Of a stretch of 64,000 bases of DNA, positions 12,318 to 22,843 are shown piece after piece. The translations under genes and the position numbers were made by a program. The stretch is from Anisus vortex (Eukaryota > Mollusca > Gastropoda > Planorbidae): the NCBI GenBank assembly GCA_949126835.1, contig OX421492.1:45467498-45531497 (forward strand), given 5' to 3'. Numbering within the stretch: position 1 is the first letter of the stretch; each line of letters starts with the position of its first letter. A model generated the notes under the pieces. It did not search any database. It was not told the DNA's origin and saw nothing but the letters and a program-made list of their open reading frames with translations.

Positions 12318-12905
12318 AGATTACATTTGTAAAAACTCCCTTTTATGAATCATAATGTTTTGTTTGATCATTTTTTTACTTCATCAATATGAGGATTCCA
12401 AGATAACGTATAATTTATTATTACTCCTAAGTACTTTGCATTGTTAGTTTGAGTTAGTTCTTTACCATGAATGAAGTAGTTGGTTATTATTTGTTTCTTT
12501 TTCTTGGATACTCTTATCAGTTGGCAATTTTCTGGGTGAAAAGACATACTCCCGTTCAATTCCCATTTTTGTAGTTCATCTAAAATTCTAATTCTTTTTG
12601 TAAATGTTCACTATCTTTTGCTGTCTTAGTTCTTCTATTAAATATACAATCATCAGCAAATAATTTTACTTTTCTACCTGTGTTGATGCAATTTAGTTGG
12701 TCATTAATGTAAATTAGAAATAGTAGGGGCCCTAGAACAATTCCTTGTGGAACTCCTGAGTTTACAGCTATTGGTGATGATTTAGAGTTATTAATTATCA
12801 CTGTTTGTTCTCTGGCTATAAGAATCCACTGATGTAAGGGACCAGAGATGCCAAAATATTTAAGTTTTTTTAATACCATTCACAATATCGTGTGACGTTT
12901 GCTAG
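12318..12905 (-). pseudogene. Jockey-type non-LTR retrotransposon, reverse transcriptase core fragment
   Basis: Minus-strand translation shows RT palm motifs in order: LKKLKYFGISGPLHQWI, then SGVPQGIVLGPLLFLIYIND, then the catalytic KLFADDC, then MSFHPENCQ and KYLGVIINYTLSWNPHID. The reading passes through one frameshift near 12570, between the 99-codon and 63-codon open segments. Further stops follow, after which NKTL and FIKGSFYKCNL are still readable down to about 12318. The 5' half (endonuclease, ORF1) is absent. The next expected C-terminal block appears at 10955, suggesting one element split by about 1.36 kb of later insertions. It is inactive. Confidence 0.85.
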
Positions 12906-13664
12906 ATGTGCAAAGACATTAAAATCAAAGCGATATTAATTACAGTAACTTTATTAATTCCATCCAAATAGATGATGTGCCTTTACATAATCTTACAGAA
13001 GCTTACAGCTAATGATATTTCTAAAATCAAGAAACGTTTTTTTTTATTTATTTTAGTTTCTTTTTCATTTGTTATTGGGTAAATCACTGAAAAGAATTTT
13101 AAAACTGCTAAACAAGTATCTTTGTTGTAAACTTTATATGTAAAAGCTTGCCTTTCATCGCCACACATAGAGCAATTTTAAAACACATTTCATAGCTTTT
13201 TCATTATGACTTCTATATAAAATACCCATTTTCATTTTAAAACCAGAAAACGGTGCGCTTATGATGCCTTCATTTGTCTATTTAGTTTTATAAAGGCTTT
13301 TTAAACAAAACGTTCGACATACAACAGTTTAAGAGCAGAAAACCCAAACAGAAAACTATTTTTGTTGGACGAATGTATATTATGTTTTCGTATTTATTAC
13401 TTGTTTGACATGCATTAAAAATATTCTTTTTGGGGTCTTCTGCGCGACATTGAAAATATCTCTGCATGCCATATCTGGCACGCGTGTCCTAGGTTGCTGA
13501 ACCCAGGATTAGAATATTGTTTGATACAACTTTACTTCTATTCAGACTTCTTGTCTCTTCGTTTTTAATAGTGTGCGATGTCATACGAGGACAAACCCTG
13601 ACTTTCTTTATTTTACATTTCTACGGACTTTTTATTTACACCTACCCACAAGGTCATTATATTT
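12906..13664. other. Non-coding stretch
   Basis: AT-rich with a few short ORFs lacking recognisable motifs. Nothing supported. Confidence 0.5.
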
Positions 13665-16600
13665 TCTCCAAGAACTTGTTCACACATTCATTATTGGCAT
13701 TATGTGCTGTGCTAATAGAATCATTCCAAGAACTTGTTCACACATTCATTATTGGCATTATGTGCTGTGCTAATAGAATTATTCCAAGAACTTGTTGACA
13801 CATTCATTATTGGCATTATGTGCTTTGCTAATAGAATCATTCCAAGAACTTGTTCACACATTCATTATTGGCTATATGTGCTGTGCTAATAGAATTATTC
13901 CAAGAACTTGTTCACACATTCATTATTGGCATTATGTGCTGTGCTTATAGAATCATTCCAAGAACTTGTTGACATATTCATTATTAGCATTATGTGCTGT
14001 GCTAATAGAATCATTCCAAGAACTTGTTCACACATTCGTTATTGGCATTATGTGCTGTGCTAATAGAATCATTCCAAGAACTTGTTCACACATTCATTAT
14101 TGGCTATATGTGCTGTGCTAATAGAATTATTCCAAGAACTTGTTGACACATTCATTATTGGCATTATGTGCTGTGCTAATAGAATCATTCCAAGAACTTG
14201 TTCACACATTCATTATTGGCATTATGTGCTGTGCTTATAGAATCATTCCAAGAACTTGTTCACACATTCATTATTGGCATTATGTGCTGTGCTAATAGAA
14301 TTATTCCAAGAACTTGTTGACACATTCATTATTGGCATTATGTGCTGTGCTAATAGAATCATTCCAAGAACTTGTTCACACATTCATTATTGGCTATATG
14401 TGCTGTGCTAATAGAATTATTCCAAGAACTTGTTCACACATTCATTATTGGCATTATGTGCTGTGCTTATAGAATCATTCCAAGAACTTGTTGACAAATT
14501 CATTATTGGCATTATGTGCTGTGCTAATAGAATCATTCCAAGAACTTGTTCACACATTCATTATTGGCTATATATGCTGTGCTAATAGAATTATTCCAAG
14601 AACTTGTTGACACATTCATTATTGGCATTATGTGCTGTGCTAATAGAATCATTCCAAGAACTTGTTCACACATTCATTATTGGCATTATGTGCTGTGCTT
14701 ATAGAATCATTCCAAGAACTTGTTCACACATTCATTATTGGCATTATGTGCTGTGCTAATAGAATTATTCCAAGAACTTGTTGACACATTCATTATTGGC
14801 ATTATGTGCTGTGCTAATAGAATCATTCCAAGAACTTGTTCACACATTCATTATTGGCATTATGTGCTGTGCTAATAGAATCATTCCAAGAACTTGTTCA
14901 CACATTCATTATTGGCATTATGTGCTGTGCTTATAGAATCATTCCAAGAACTTGTTCACACATTCATTATTGGCATTATGTGCTGTGCTAATAGAATTAT
15001 TCCAAGAACTTGTTGACACATTCATTATTGGCATTATGTGCTGTGCTAATAGAATCATTCCAAGAACTTGTTCACACATTCATTATTGGCATTATGTGCT
15101 GTGCTAATAGAATTTTTCCAAGAACTTGTTCACACATTCATTATTGGCATTATGTGTTGTGCTAATATAATTATTCCAAGAACTTGTTGACACATTCATT
15201 ATTGGCATTATGTGCTGTGCTAATAGAATCATTCCAAGAACTTGTTCACACATTCATTATTGGCATTATGTGCTGTGCTAATAGAATTATTCCAAGAACT
15301 TGTTCACACATTCATTATTGGCATTATGTGCTGTGCTAATAGAATCATTCCAAGAACTTGTTCACACATTCATTATTGGCATTATGTGTTGTGCTAATAG
15401 AATTATTCCAAGAACATGTTGACACATTCATTATTGGCATTATGCGCTGTGCTAATAGAATCATTCCAAGAACTTGTTCACACATTCATTATTGGCATAA
15501 TGTGCTGTGCTAATAGAATCATTCCAAGAACTTGTTGACACATTCATTATTGGCATTATGTGCTGTGCTAATAGAATTATTCCAAGAACTTGTTCACACA
15601 TTCATTATTGGCATTATGTGCTGTGTTAATAGAATCATTCCAAGAACTTGTTGACACTTTCATTATTGGCATTATGTGCTGTGCTAATAGAATTATTCCA
15701 AGAACTTGTTGACAAATTCATTATTGGCATTATGTGCTGTGCTAATAGAATTATTCCAAGAACTTGTTGACACATTCATTATTGGCATTATGTGCTGTGC
15801 TAATAGAATCATTCCAAGAACTTGTTGACACATTCATTATTGGCATTATGTGCTGTGCTAATAGAATTATTCCAAGAACTTGTTGACACATTCATTATTG
15901 GCTTTATGTGCTGTGCCAATAGAATTATTCCAAGAACTTGTTCACACATTCATTATTGGCATTATGTGCTGTGCTAATAGAATCATTCCAAGAACTTGTT
16001 CACACATTCATTATTTGCATTATTTGCTGTGCTAATAGAATTATTCCAAGAACTTGTTGACACATTCATTATTGGCATTATGTTCTGTGCTAATAGAATC
16101 ATTCCAAGAACTTGTTGACACATTCATTATTGGCATTATGTGCTGTGCTAATATAATCATTCCAAGAACTTGTTCACACATTCATTATTGGCATTATGTG
16201 CTGTGCTAATAGAATTATTCCAAGAAATGTTGACACATTCATTATTGGCATTATGTGCTGTGCTAATATAATTATTCCAAGAACTTGTTGACAAATTCAT
16301 TATTGGCATTATGTGCTGTGCTAATAGAATCATTCGTAGAACTTGTTGACACATTCATTATTGGCATTATGTGCTGTGCTAATAGAATAATTCCAAGAAC
16401 TTGTTGACACATTCATTATTGGCATTATGTGCTGTGCTAATAGAATCATTCCAAGTACTTGTTCACACATTCATTATTGGCATTATGTGCTGTGCTAATA
16501 GAATCATTCCAAGAACTTGTTCACACATTCATTATTGGCATTATGTGCTGTGCTAATAGAATCATTCCAAGAACTTGTTCACACATTCATTATTGGCATT

Positions 16601-16862
16601 ATGTGCTGTGCTAATATAATTATTCCAAGAACTTGTTGACACATTCATTATTGGCATTATGTGCTGTGCTAATAGAATCATTCCAAGAACTTGTTCACAC
16701 ATTCATTATTGGCATTATGTGCTGTGCTAATAGAATCATTCCAAGAACTTGTTGACAAAATTCATTATTAGCATTATGTGCTGTGCTTATAGAATCATTC
16801 CAAGAACTTGTTCACACATTCATTATTGGCATTATGTGATGTGCTAATATAATTATTCTATC
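13665..16862. repeat. 58-bp minisatellite, about 55 copies
   Basis: Tandem 58-bp units containing CATTCATTATTGGCATTATG, TGCTGTGCTAATAGAATCA and TTCCAAGAACTTGTTCACA. Recurrent variants (TTCACA/TTGACA, AATCATT/AATTATT, GGCATTATG/GGCTATATG, GCTAATAG/GCTTATAG) occur in blocks. The GGCTATATG variant, for example, recurs about 4, 5 and 3 units apart between 13868 and 14570. No gene. Confidence 0.97.
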
Positions 16863-17100
16863 AATATAGTTTCAACGTTCATTACCCAGTTAGTTGAATC
16901 TTTTAAAACGAAATCTCTGAAAGGGAATACAATTTTAAAAGTTCACCCCCCCCCTTGCACAATTACACAAATAACAACCCAAAAGGCCTTATAATATTGA
17001 ACAAAGTAAACAAACAACAACAACAATGTCATGGCTTGTGGTTACAGCCCCTTCGTCAGTGTTGTTTAGGCTAAACTAATTTCAAATACGTATTCAAAAA
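16863..17100. other. Spacer with C-run
   Basis: No gene. It includes a run of about 10 C at 16946-16955 and an ACA-rich stretch just before the truncated CR1-like element. Confidence 0.5.
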
Positions 17101-17541
17101 ATGTGTAGGCTTTTGGCTGGTCTCTCGGCCTCCTCCCTTCAAGGACTCCAACGTATCCAGAATTGCGCAGCCCGACTAGTCCTTAAGAAGAACAAGTCAA
17201 ATAATATCACTCCTCTGCTCCGATCTCTGCACTGGCTACCCATCAACAACCGGATCTCATATAAGCTGGCTTCTCTCTGCTATAAGTGCCTGAATAACTG
17301 TGCCCCGGATTACCTTCGCTCTTGTCTGGAGCTCTACACCCAGTCCCGCCCACTTCGTTCGGCTTCTGACTCGCTTACTCTGCGGATCCCTCGTGTGAGG
17401 CTTGTGTCCGCTGGCGAACGTTCATTTTCCTACGCAGGACCGTCCGCTTGGTATCACCTACCACTACAGCTTCGCCAGATCCCTAGCTATGACACCTTCA
17501 AGAGCCGGCTGAAGACTCACATATTTCGTCAGCAGAATTAG
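17101..17541 (+). pseudogene. CR1/L2-like non-LTR retrotransposon, C-terminal ORF2 fragment
   Basis: An uninterrupted 146-codon frame with the conserved tail of CR1/L2-like reverse transcriptases: LQRIQNCAARLV (residues 15-26), ITPLLRSLHWLPINNRI (36-52), YKCLNNCAPDYL (62-73), then a block with PRVRLVSAGERSFSYAGPSA ending in W-H-LP, TFKSRLKTHIF and a TAG stop. The palm/catalytic part is missing: the copy is 5'-truncated right at the ORF start, as is usual for LINE insertions, so the ATG is incidental. The 3' UTR with (TA)n follows. The intact frame suggests a fairly recent insertion. Confidence 0.85.
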
Positions 17542-17586
17542 CGTATCAACATATATAATTACCGTGAGTTTGTTTATATGTTTGTT

Positions 17587-17619
<33 letters not shown>

Positions 17620-17668
17620 GTTTGTTCGCAATAGGCTCCTAAGCCGTTTGACTATTCGGGCCAAAAAT
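17542..17668 (+). mobile_element. 3' UTR/tail of the CR1-like element with (TA)n
   Basis: Contains ACCGTGAGTTTGTTTATATG, a TA microsatellite (17586-17620) and GGCTCCTAAGCCGTTTGA. The same order occurs inverted at 12132-12313, which defines this as part of the element rather than flank. Confidence 0.7.
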
Positions 17669-18224
17669 TAAATGTATAAATTGGAAACGTCCTCCAAAAG
17701 ATAATTTTATTTTATCACTTATAATCATAAATGCGTTGATTAAAAAAATCCAAAATGTCATATTCATCTATGCAAATAAATATAACGGTACATAGCAAAT
17801 GGCCACTTCCGTTCATTAACTATGTTGAACGCGACATTCACTATGTTGAACGCGAGGGTCTTTCCGGGTTTTCCCAATTCTACTGTTGTTTTTTTAATGT
17901 GGCGAGACCTTTTTTAAAAGTTAGGCACCGCAATTTGGCTTGGAGAGTTTCAATGGTTTACTTTAAACAAAATACTAGCGTATGACGTAATGTCTAGGAA
18001 ATTATTTCTTTTTTCATTATTGATGTTTGCATTATCCTTTTAAGAAAAAGTAACCACATGTTTTAATTATTTAATGGATTTACGTTGCTATTGAGAATAT
18101 CCTTTAAAAGAAGGCGACTTTATACACTTTATAAATTAAATGATACGAATTATAAAAAAAAACAAGTTAGGCTTCTAAATGATTACTTTCAAATACCGGG
18201 TACCATAAGCTTGACAGCAACAAT
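17669..18224. other. Non-coding stretch
   Basis: A 76-codon ORF at 17755-17985 has no recognisable motif. The sequence is otherwise AT-rich with nothing supported. Confidence 0.4.
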
Positions 18225-18500
18225 ATAAAATAAAAACTAAATACCGAAAGAAACATTATCAATACTGTTTTATTGATACAATAAGCAAGAACAAAAATTA
18301 AATACCGAAAAAATCTTTCTCACTTTAGTTTTTATTGCATTGAAATATTATTTTCTATTTTTTTTTAAAATACTTTTTACCTTTTTTATTGTTTTGTATT
18401 TATGTTTTTTTTCTTTCAGATAGTATATTATTTTTAATTTAATATTATTAATAACAAGTCAAGTCAACACAACTGTTCGCTACATTTTAATATCGAATTA
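18225..18500 (-). repeat. Dispersed repeat R2, copy 2
   Basis: Inverted copy of 10956-11261, containing TAAATACCGAAAGAAACATT and ending in CAAGTCAACACAACTGTTCG. Confidence 0.75.
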
Positions 18501-18514
18501 AAAAGTCTCTTTAA

Positions 18515-18965
18515 AAAACCCGGACTAGCCTTTCGGCTCTTGTGTCCAGGGCGTAACGCTTAGGATTGAGCAATCTCTGTACGGGCTCCAGTCACCCCAC
18601 GCCACACCTAAGGCGTGAGTGCCATGTAACAGGGAAGGTTTCCGCAGCCCAGCGATCGTTCACTGCGGTTCTCCTAAGGATCATTATCGTAGTGGCTCGC
18701 CCGTATACCTGCACTGTCACCCGGTAGCACAAATCCTATACTATAGGTACATGCATCCAGGAACCGGGTGGTTCTCGAGACGGGATTGCAGCGTACATTG
18801 CTTCCTCCCCCCCCCCCCGGGACCAGTGACATCTCGGCAGTGTAATGGACCTGTGCCCCATGCGTTCGCCCGCCAGTGTATTCTTAATGGGAATGTATCG
18901 GCGGTTTACACACTACGCCAGTCCTTGAGGCCACAATTCTTATGCATATGTCAGGGTCAGGTCGA
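18515..18965 (-). repeat. Dispersed repeat R1, copy 3
   Basis: Inverted copy of R1 containing CCTAAGGATCATTATCGT, GGGATTGCAGCGTACATTGC and CATGCGTTCGCCCGCCAGTG. It also shares the outer part with copy 1 (TGTCCAGGGCGTAACG), so copies 1 and 3 are the longer ones. It is embedded between R2 copies. Confidence 0.75.
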
Positions 18966-19262
18966 CCAGAAACAACAAAAAAATAACAAAAAATAAATAC
19001 CTAAAGAAACATACTCAACACTGTTTTATTAATACAATAAGCAAGAACAAAAATTAAATACCGAAAAAATCGTTATCACTTTAGTTTTTATTGTATTGAA
19101 ATATTATTTTATACGCTTTTTTTTATTATTTACCTTTTTATTGTTTGGTATTGTGTTTTTTTTTCTTTTAGATAGTATAGGCCTATTATTGTTAATTTAA
19201 TAGGCTATTTTAAATAACAAGTCAAGTCAACACAACTGTTCGCTACGTTATAATACCAGACG
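18966..19262 (-). repeat. Dispersed repeat R2, copy 3
   Basis: Inverted R2 copy with CAGGGTCAGGTCGACCAGAA at its left end and CACAACTGTTCGCTACGTTA near its right end. It is directly followed by another copy. Confidence 0.75.
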
Positions 19263-19660
19263 CTTGACAGTAACAATTATTATGCATATGCCAGGGTCAG
19301 GTCGACCAGAAACAAATAAAAATATCAAAAACTAAATACCGAAAGAAACATTCTCAACACTGTTTTATTAATACAATAAGCAAGAACAATAGTTAAATAC
19401 CGAAAAAAATCGTTATCACTTTAGTTTTTATTGTAGGCCTATTGAAATATTTTTTTCTACGCTTTTTTTATTATTTACCTTTTTATAGTTTGGTATTGTG
19501 TTTTTTTTTAATTTTAGATAGTATATTATTGTTAATTTAATAGGCTATTTTAAATAACAAGTCAAGTCAACACAACTGTTCGCTACGTTATAATATCAGA
19601 CGCTTGACATTAACAATTATTATGCATATGCCAGGGTCAGAAACAATTAAAAAGAACAAA
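19263..19660 (-). repeat. Dispersed repeat R2, copy 4 plus partial unit
   Basis: Tandem neighbour of copy 3 with the same landmarks, followed by the start of a further unit (ATGCATATGCCAGGGTCAGA) that decays at about 19690. Confidence 0.7.
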
Positions 19661-19839
19661 AACTAAATGCCGAAAAGAAACGTTCATTTTAATAGTCTCT
19701 TTTCTTTCTCTCTTAACATTAATATTAACTTAACTTAACTTAACTAATATTGTAATATTGTAGTCGTTCGTTTCTCCGTCATTTTGACGGGCATAACCAC
19801 TAGTTATTACATATTTCGTTGTCTGACTGTATTCTGTAA

Positions 19840-19918
19840 CTGTCGTCAGCGCATAGAACTGTCACCAACGGGATATGCGCTATATAAGCACCGTTATTAT
19901 TATTATTATTATTAGGCA
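19840..19918 (+). mobile_element. Probable retrotransposon 3' tail ending in (TTA)n
   Basis: GCGCTATATAAGCACCG followed by a TTA microsatellite. This resembles the 3' ends of CR1/L2-like LINEs and the SINEs that borrow them (GCGCTATATAA followed by a short tandem tail). No coding part is seen, so the class is tentative. Confidence 0.4.
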
Positions 19919-20654
19919 AAGTGTCGACTTTTTGAAACCATTTGTATTTAAAATATAGAACTATTAATGCAATGTTTTTTTTTCCTTTAATAATGTCATT
20001 AAATATTGCATTTAGTATAAAAGAATATTTATTTAGCGTTTAGACCAGCTCTTACTACTACTACTACCATTATTAAACTATTATATATGTTTGTTTTCAA
20101 TATTATTCAATTAAGTTTTCCATTCCGTTCGCCTGTAATCTTGACATAGGGTTGGGGGGATTTACAAGTGAGAAAGTCTAGGGCCTCACTATAGCTAAAT
20201 CCGGCATTGTTCTTGTGGTAGAGAGTGGCCTAAAGGTTATGAAATATTGACCACACTTTGCTATTGTGGTATCTGTAGCTGCCATTAGCCTAATCCACGG
20301 ATGACAGCTTTTGTGGTGGGAGTCTTTCGACAAGTCAATCTGTTTTATCTTTCTGACAACTTTTGCTTCCAGAATGACTCAAGTGTTGGGCTAAATCTAA
20401 TCAGCCTCGTCAGGTCATGACATTAAGGGACATACTTATAACACAGTGCTATTTTAAGAACAATCTTTCCCGTCTCACTATTGAACGCTTCAAGCTATTT
20501 ACAGAATAATAGTTGACAGTGTCACTTTTAACAAGTAGAATTATTCGAAGAACACTCGTGTATATTAATGTTCATAAAATTCAATCAAATATAATAGGGA
20601 TTTTTAATCAATTATCTCTGATAGTTTTACTATCAAGCCTCTCGCCCCTCTCTC

Positions 20655-20685
<31 letters not shown>

Positions 20686-21299
20686 CTTGTTGTCTCTTTA
20701 TCGCCTATATAGACAAATGGCACAATATACATTTTTGTAGCAGCCTACCTAAAATAAGGGCTACTAATTATTCGTTGAAATATTTAAATTGTTTAAAATT
20801 ACACTTTATCTTTCTTGAACTATAGTTGTTCTGATGGATACCTGCCTTTAAACATTGTTCATTTAACACGGAAAGAAAGAATTTTAATATTACACAGTTC
20901 GATCACTGAGTATTGGAAAGCAGTCGTTCTATTAAGTGTGCTGATACAACAATTGGTAGGCCTATAATTTACAAAGACATTTCTTTTAATAGATGATAGA
21001 TAGATAGTGTTTTCATTAGCAAGATAGCTAGAAACACTTTGTGGATAAATTTGTGGTTTCTTTTAATTTGTGTTTCATTACATCTTTTTTTTAAAATGAA
21101 TTGTGGTCCATTCATTTTCAATATTCCCTGATACATATCGAAGCTTTTAAGCTCCTACTGGCACCCATTGTGAATAAGATGTAATCCAATAAGTAAATAA
21201 TGTAATCTAGCAGTGTAATCCGATAAGTAAATAATGTAATCTAGTAGATTTTCTTACAACAGCCGTCACTAAATTTTGTACAAAGAATAATGTGTATAG
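19919..21299. other. Non-coding stretch with simple repeats
   Basis: No supported gene. It holds a CT microsatellite at about 20650-20692 and a 34-bp tandem duplication at 21180-21247 (units starting TGTAATCC and ending ATCTAG(C/T)AG). The moderate-GC part at 20130-20470 is not recognised. Confidence 0.5.
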
Positions 21300-21675
21300 T
21301 TAGATTTACTGTAAGCATAATCTATCTAATCTATCTAATCTAATAATATTAAACGAGAAAAAATTGGGGGTATATTTGTTTGTTTGTTTGTTTGTTTGTG
21401 TGTTTGTGTCAGCGTTCTCGAAAACGGGCCCTACGATTTTCGCGAAAACTGTCCTATTGATGTATTCTGGTGAGAAAATGCGTTTTTGATCAATCTCGTT
21501 TCTTTTGAACCTCTGCTTGACCCTCAATTTTTGGAATAACCACTGACCATTTCTAAAAATAGCTTTTAAATTGGGCTAAAAGAAAAAAAAAGCAAGTCAT
21601 TGGATTCCCCATATAGCGCGATCGTGTTCAATACAACTCTTATGACGTCATAGCCGAGATGACTTTTATTTAGTA
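21300..21675. other. Possible edge of another mobile element, with (GTTT)n
   Basis: A short (GTTT)n tract at about 21377-21405 is followed by GTTCTCGAAAACGGGCCCTA and TACGATTTTCGCGAAAACTG. At 21625-21650 there are AGCGCGATCG and ATGACGTCAT, short strings also found in the Helitron monomers to the right. This may be a diverged relative of those elements, but the similarity is too short to be sure. Confidence 0.3.
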
Positions 21676-22843
21676 CTAGCAGATATGTGCCCGATTCTTC
21701 GAACGGGCTTTTTTTGGAATATGCTTGACACATTATAGTTTTTTAGTTTTGTTTTTGCAACATACATAAAGTAGTATGTTTTTTTTTCTTAAAAGTTAGT
21801 TCCGGCAATTTAAACATTGCCCGGCAGTTTAAACATAGCCCGGCAATTTAAACATTGCCCGGTAATATAAACATTGCCCAGTAATATAAACATTGCCCAG
21901 CAATTTAAACATTGCCCGGTAATATAAACATCGCCCGTTAATATAAACATTGCCCGGTAATATAAACATTGCCCGGTAATTTAAACATTGCCCGGTAATA
22001 TAAACATTGCCCGTTAATATAAACATTGCCCGGTAATATAAACATTGCCCGGTAATTTAAACATTGATCGGTAATATAAACATTGCCCGGTAATTTAAAC
22101 ATTGCCCGGTAATATAAACATTGCCCGGTAATTTTGTTCCCTTGTAAAACGCATAAATACGCAACGCTTAAATATAGAGTGTAACCAGGACCACTGCGTT
22201 TAAATAAGCTTAGTAAGGCGTCGGTATTACTTCCCGAAACAGAAAAAAAATGCTAAATCTATTTGCTTAGTCCTATGTTTGTAAAGTTTTAAATTATTAA
22301 TTAGCTTTACGTCATGTATTCACAGTGTAATGTATTAAAGTAGTGATAGATTAAGAAAATCAACTACAGTATTGGTAGTGTAAAGAATTTATGTTGTTTA
22401 CGGCACGTAGGCAATTTAAACATGAAGAAAATGTGTTCCCGTCATTGAGATAAAATCAATGCACATAGTTTGATGACGTCAATTTAAAAATAAAAGAAAA
22501 ATGTCCCTTCATTACTAAAAAATCCATGCGCAAACATTGATGACGTCATCCTGAAAATAATCTCAACGCCATCCTTTTTTTTTTATTTTGTGAAGACAAG
22601 TTATAAAAATTTGTACTGACAAAGTCAATGTGAATCAAAAGTTGTGTTTTATTCGCGTTTTTTGACCAAACTGACCACTGCGGTCATTCAAATTTTCTTA
22701 AAACCTTGACAGTGTTCACCGCCGTAACGCAAAGAATATTTGTAGCAAATTTCACGTTTTTATGTCCAGTATTTAAAAAGATTATGCGGTACGTACATAC
22801 CCACACATCCACACACATATTCCTTTTGAGATTTATATATATA
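21676..22843 (-). mobile_element. Non-autonomous Helitron monomer 1 (A-type 3' end, B-type body)
   Basis: First monomer of the array. The 3' terminus CTAG lies at 21676-21679, next to the hairpin GCCCGATTC-TTC-GAACGGGC. The left flank is non-Helitron sequence ending in TTTAGTA, so a T follows the CTAG when read on the minus strand, as expected for Helitron insertion between A and T. A 19-bp array lies inside. The right end carries the family 5' region (palindrome GGTATGTACATACC-like, AT-rich linker). It is chimeric: the A-type 3' end joins directly to the B-type array. Confidence 0.8.
21802..22133. repeat. 19-bp VNTR array inside monomer 1, about 17 copies
   Basis: Units of CATTGCCCGGTAATATAAA with variants TAATTTAAA and CCAGTAATA. 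It is bounded on the left by the same TTCCGGCAATTT as the other arrays. Confidence 0.95.

Noticed and set aside
17755..17985. 76-codon ORF as a gene
   Set aside because: No recognisable motif, ordinary length for chance, and no splice or promoter context.
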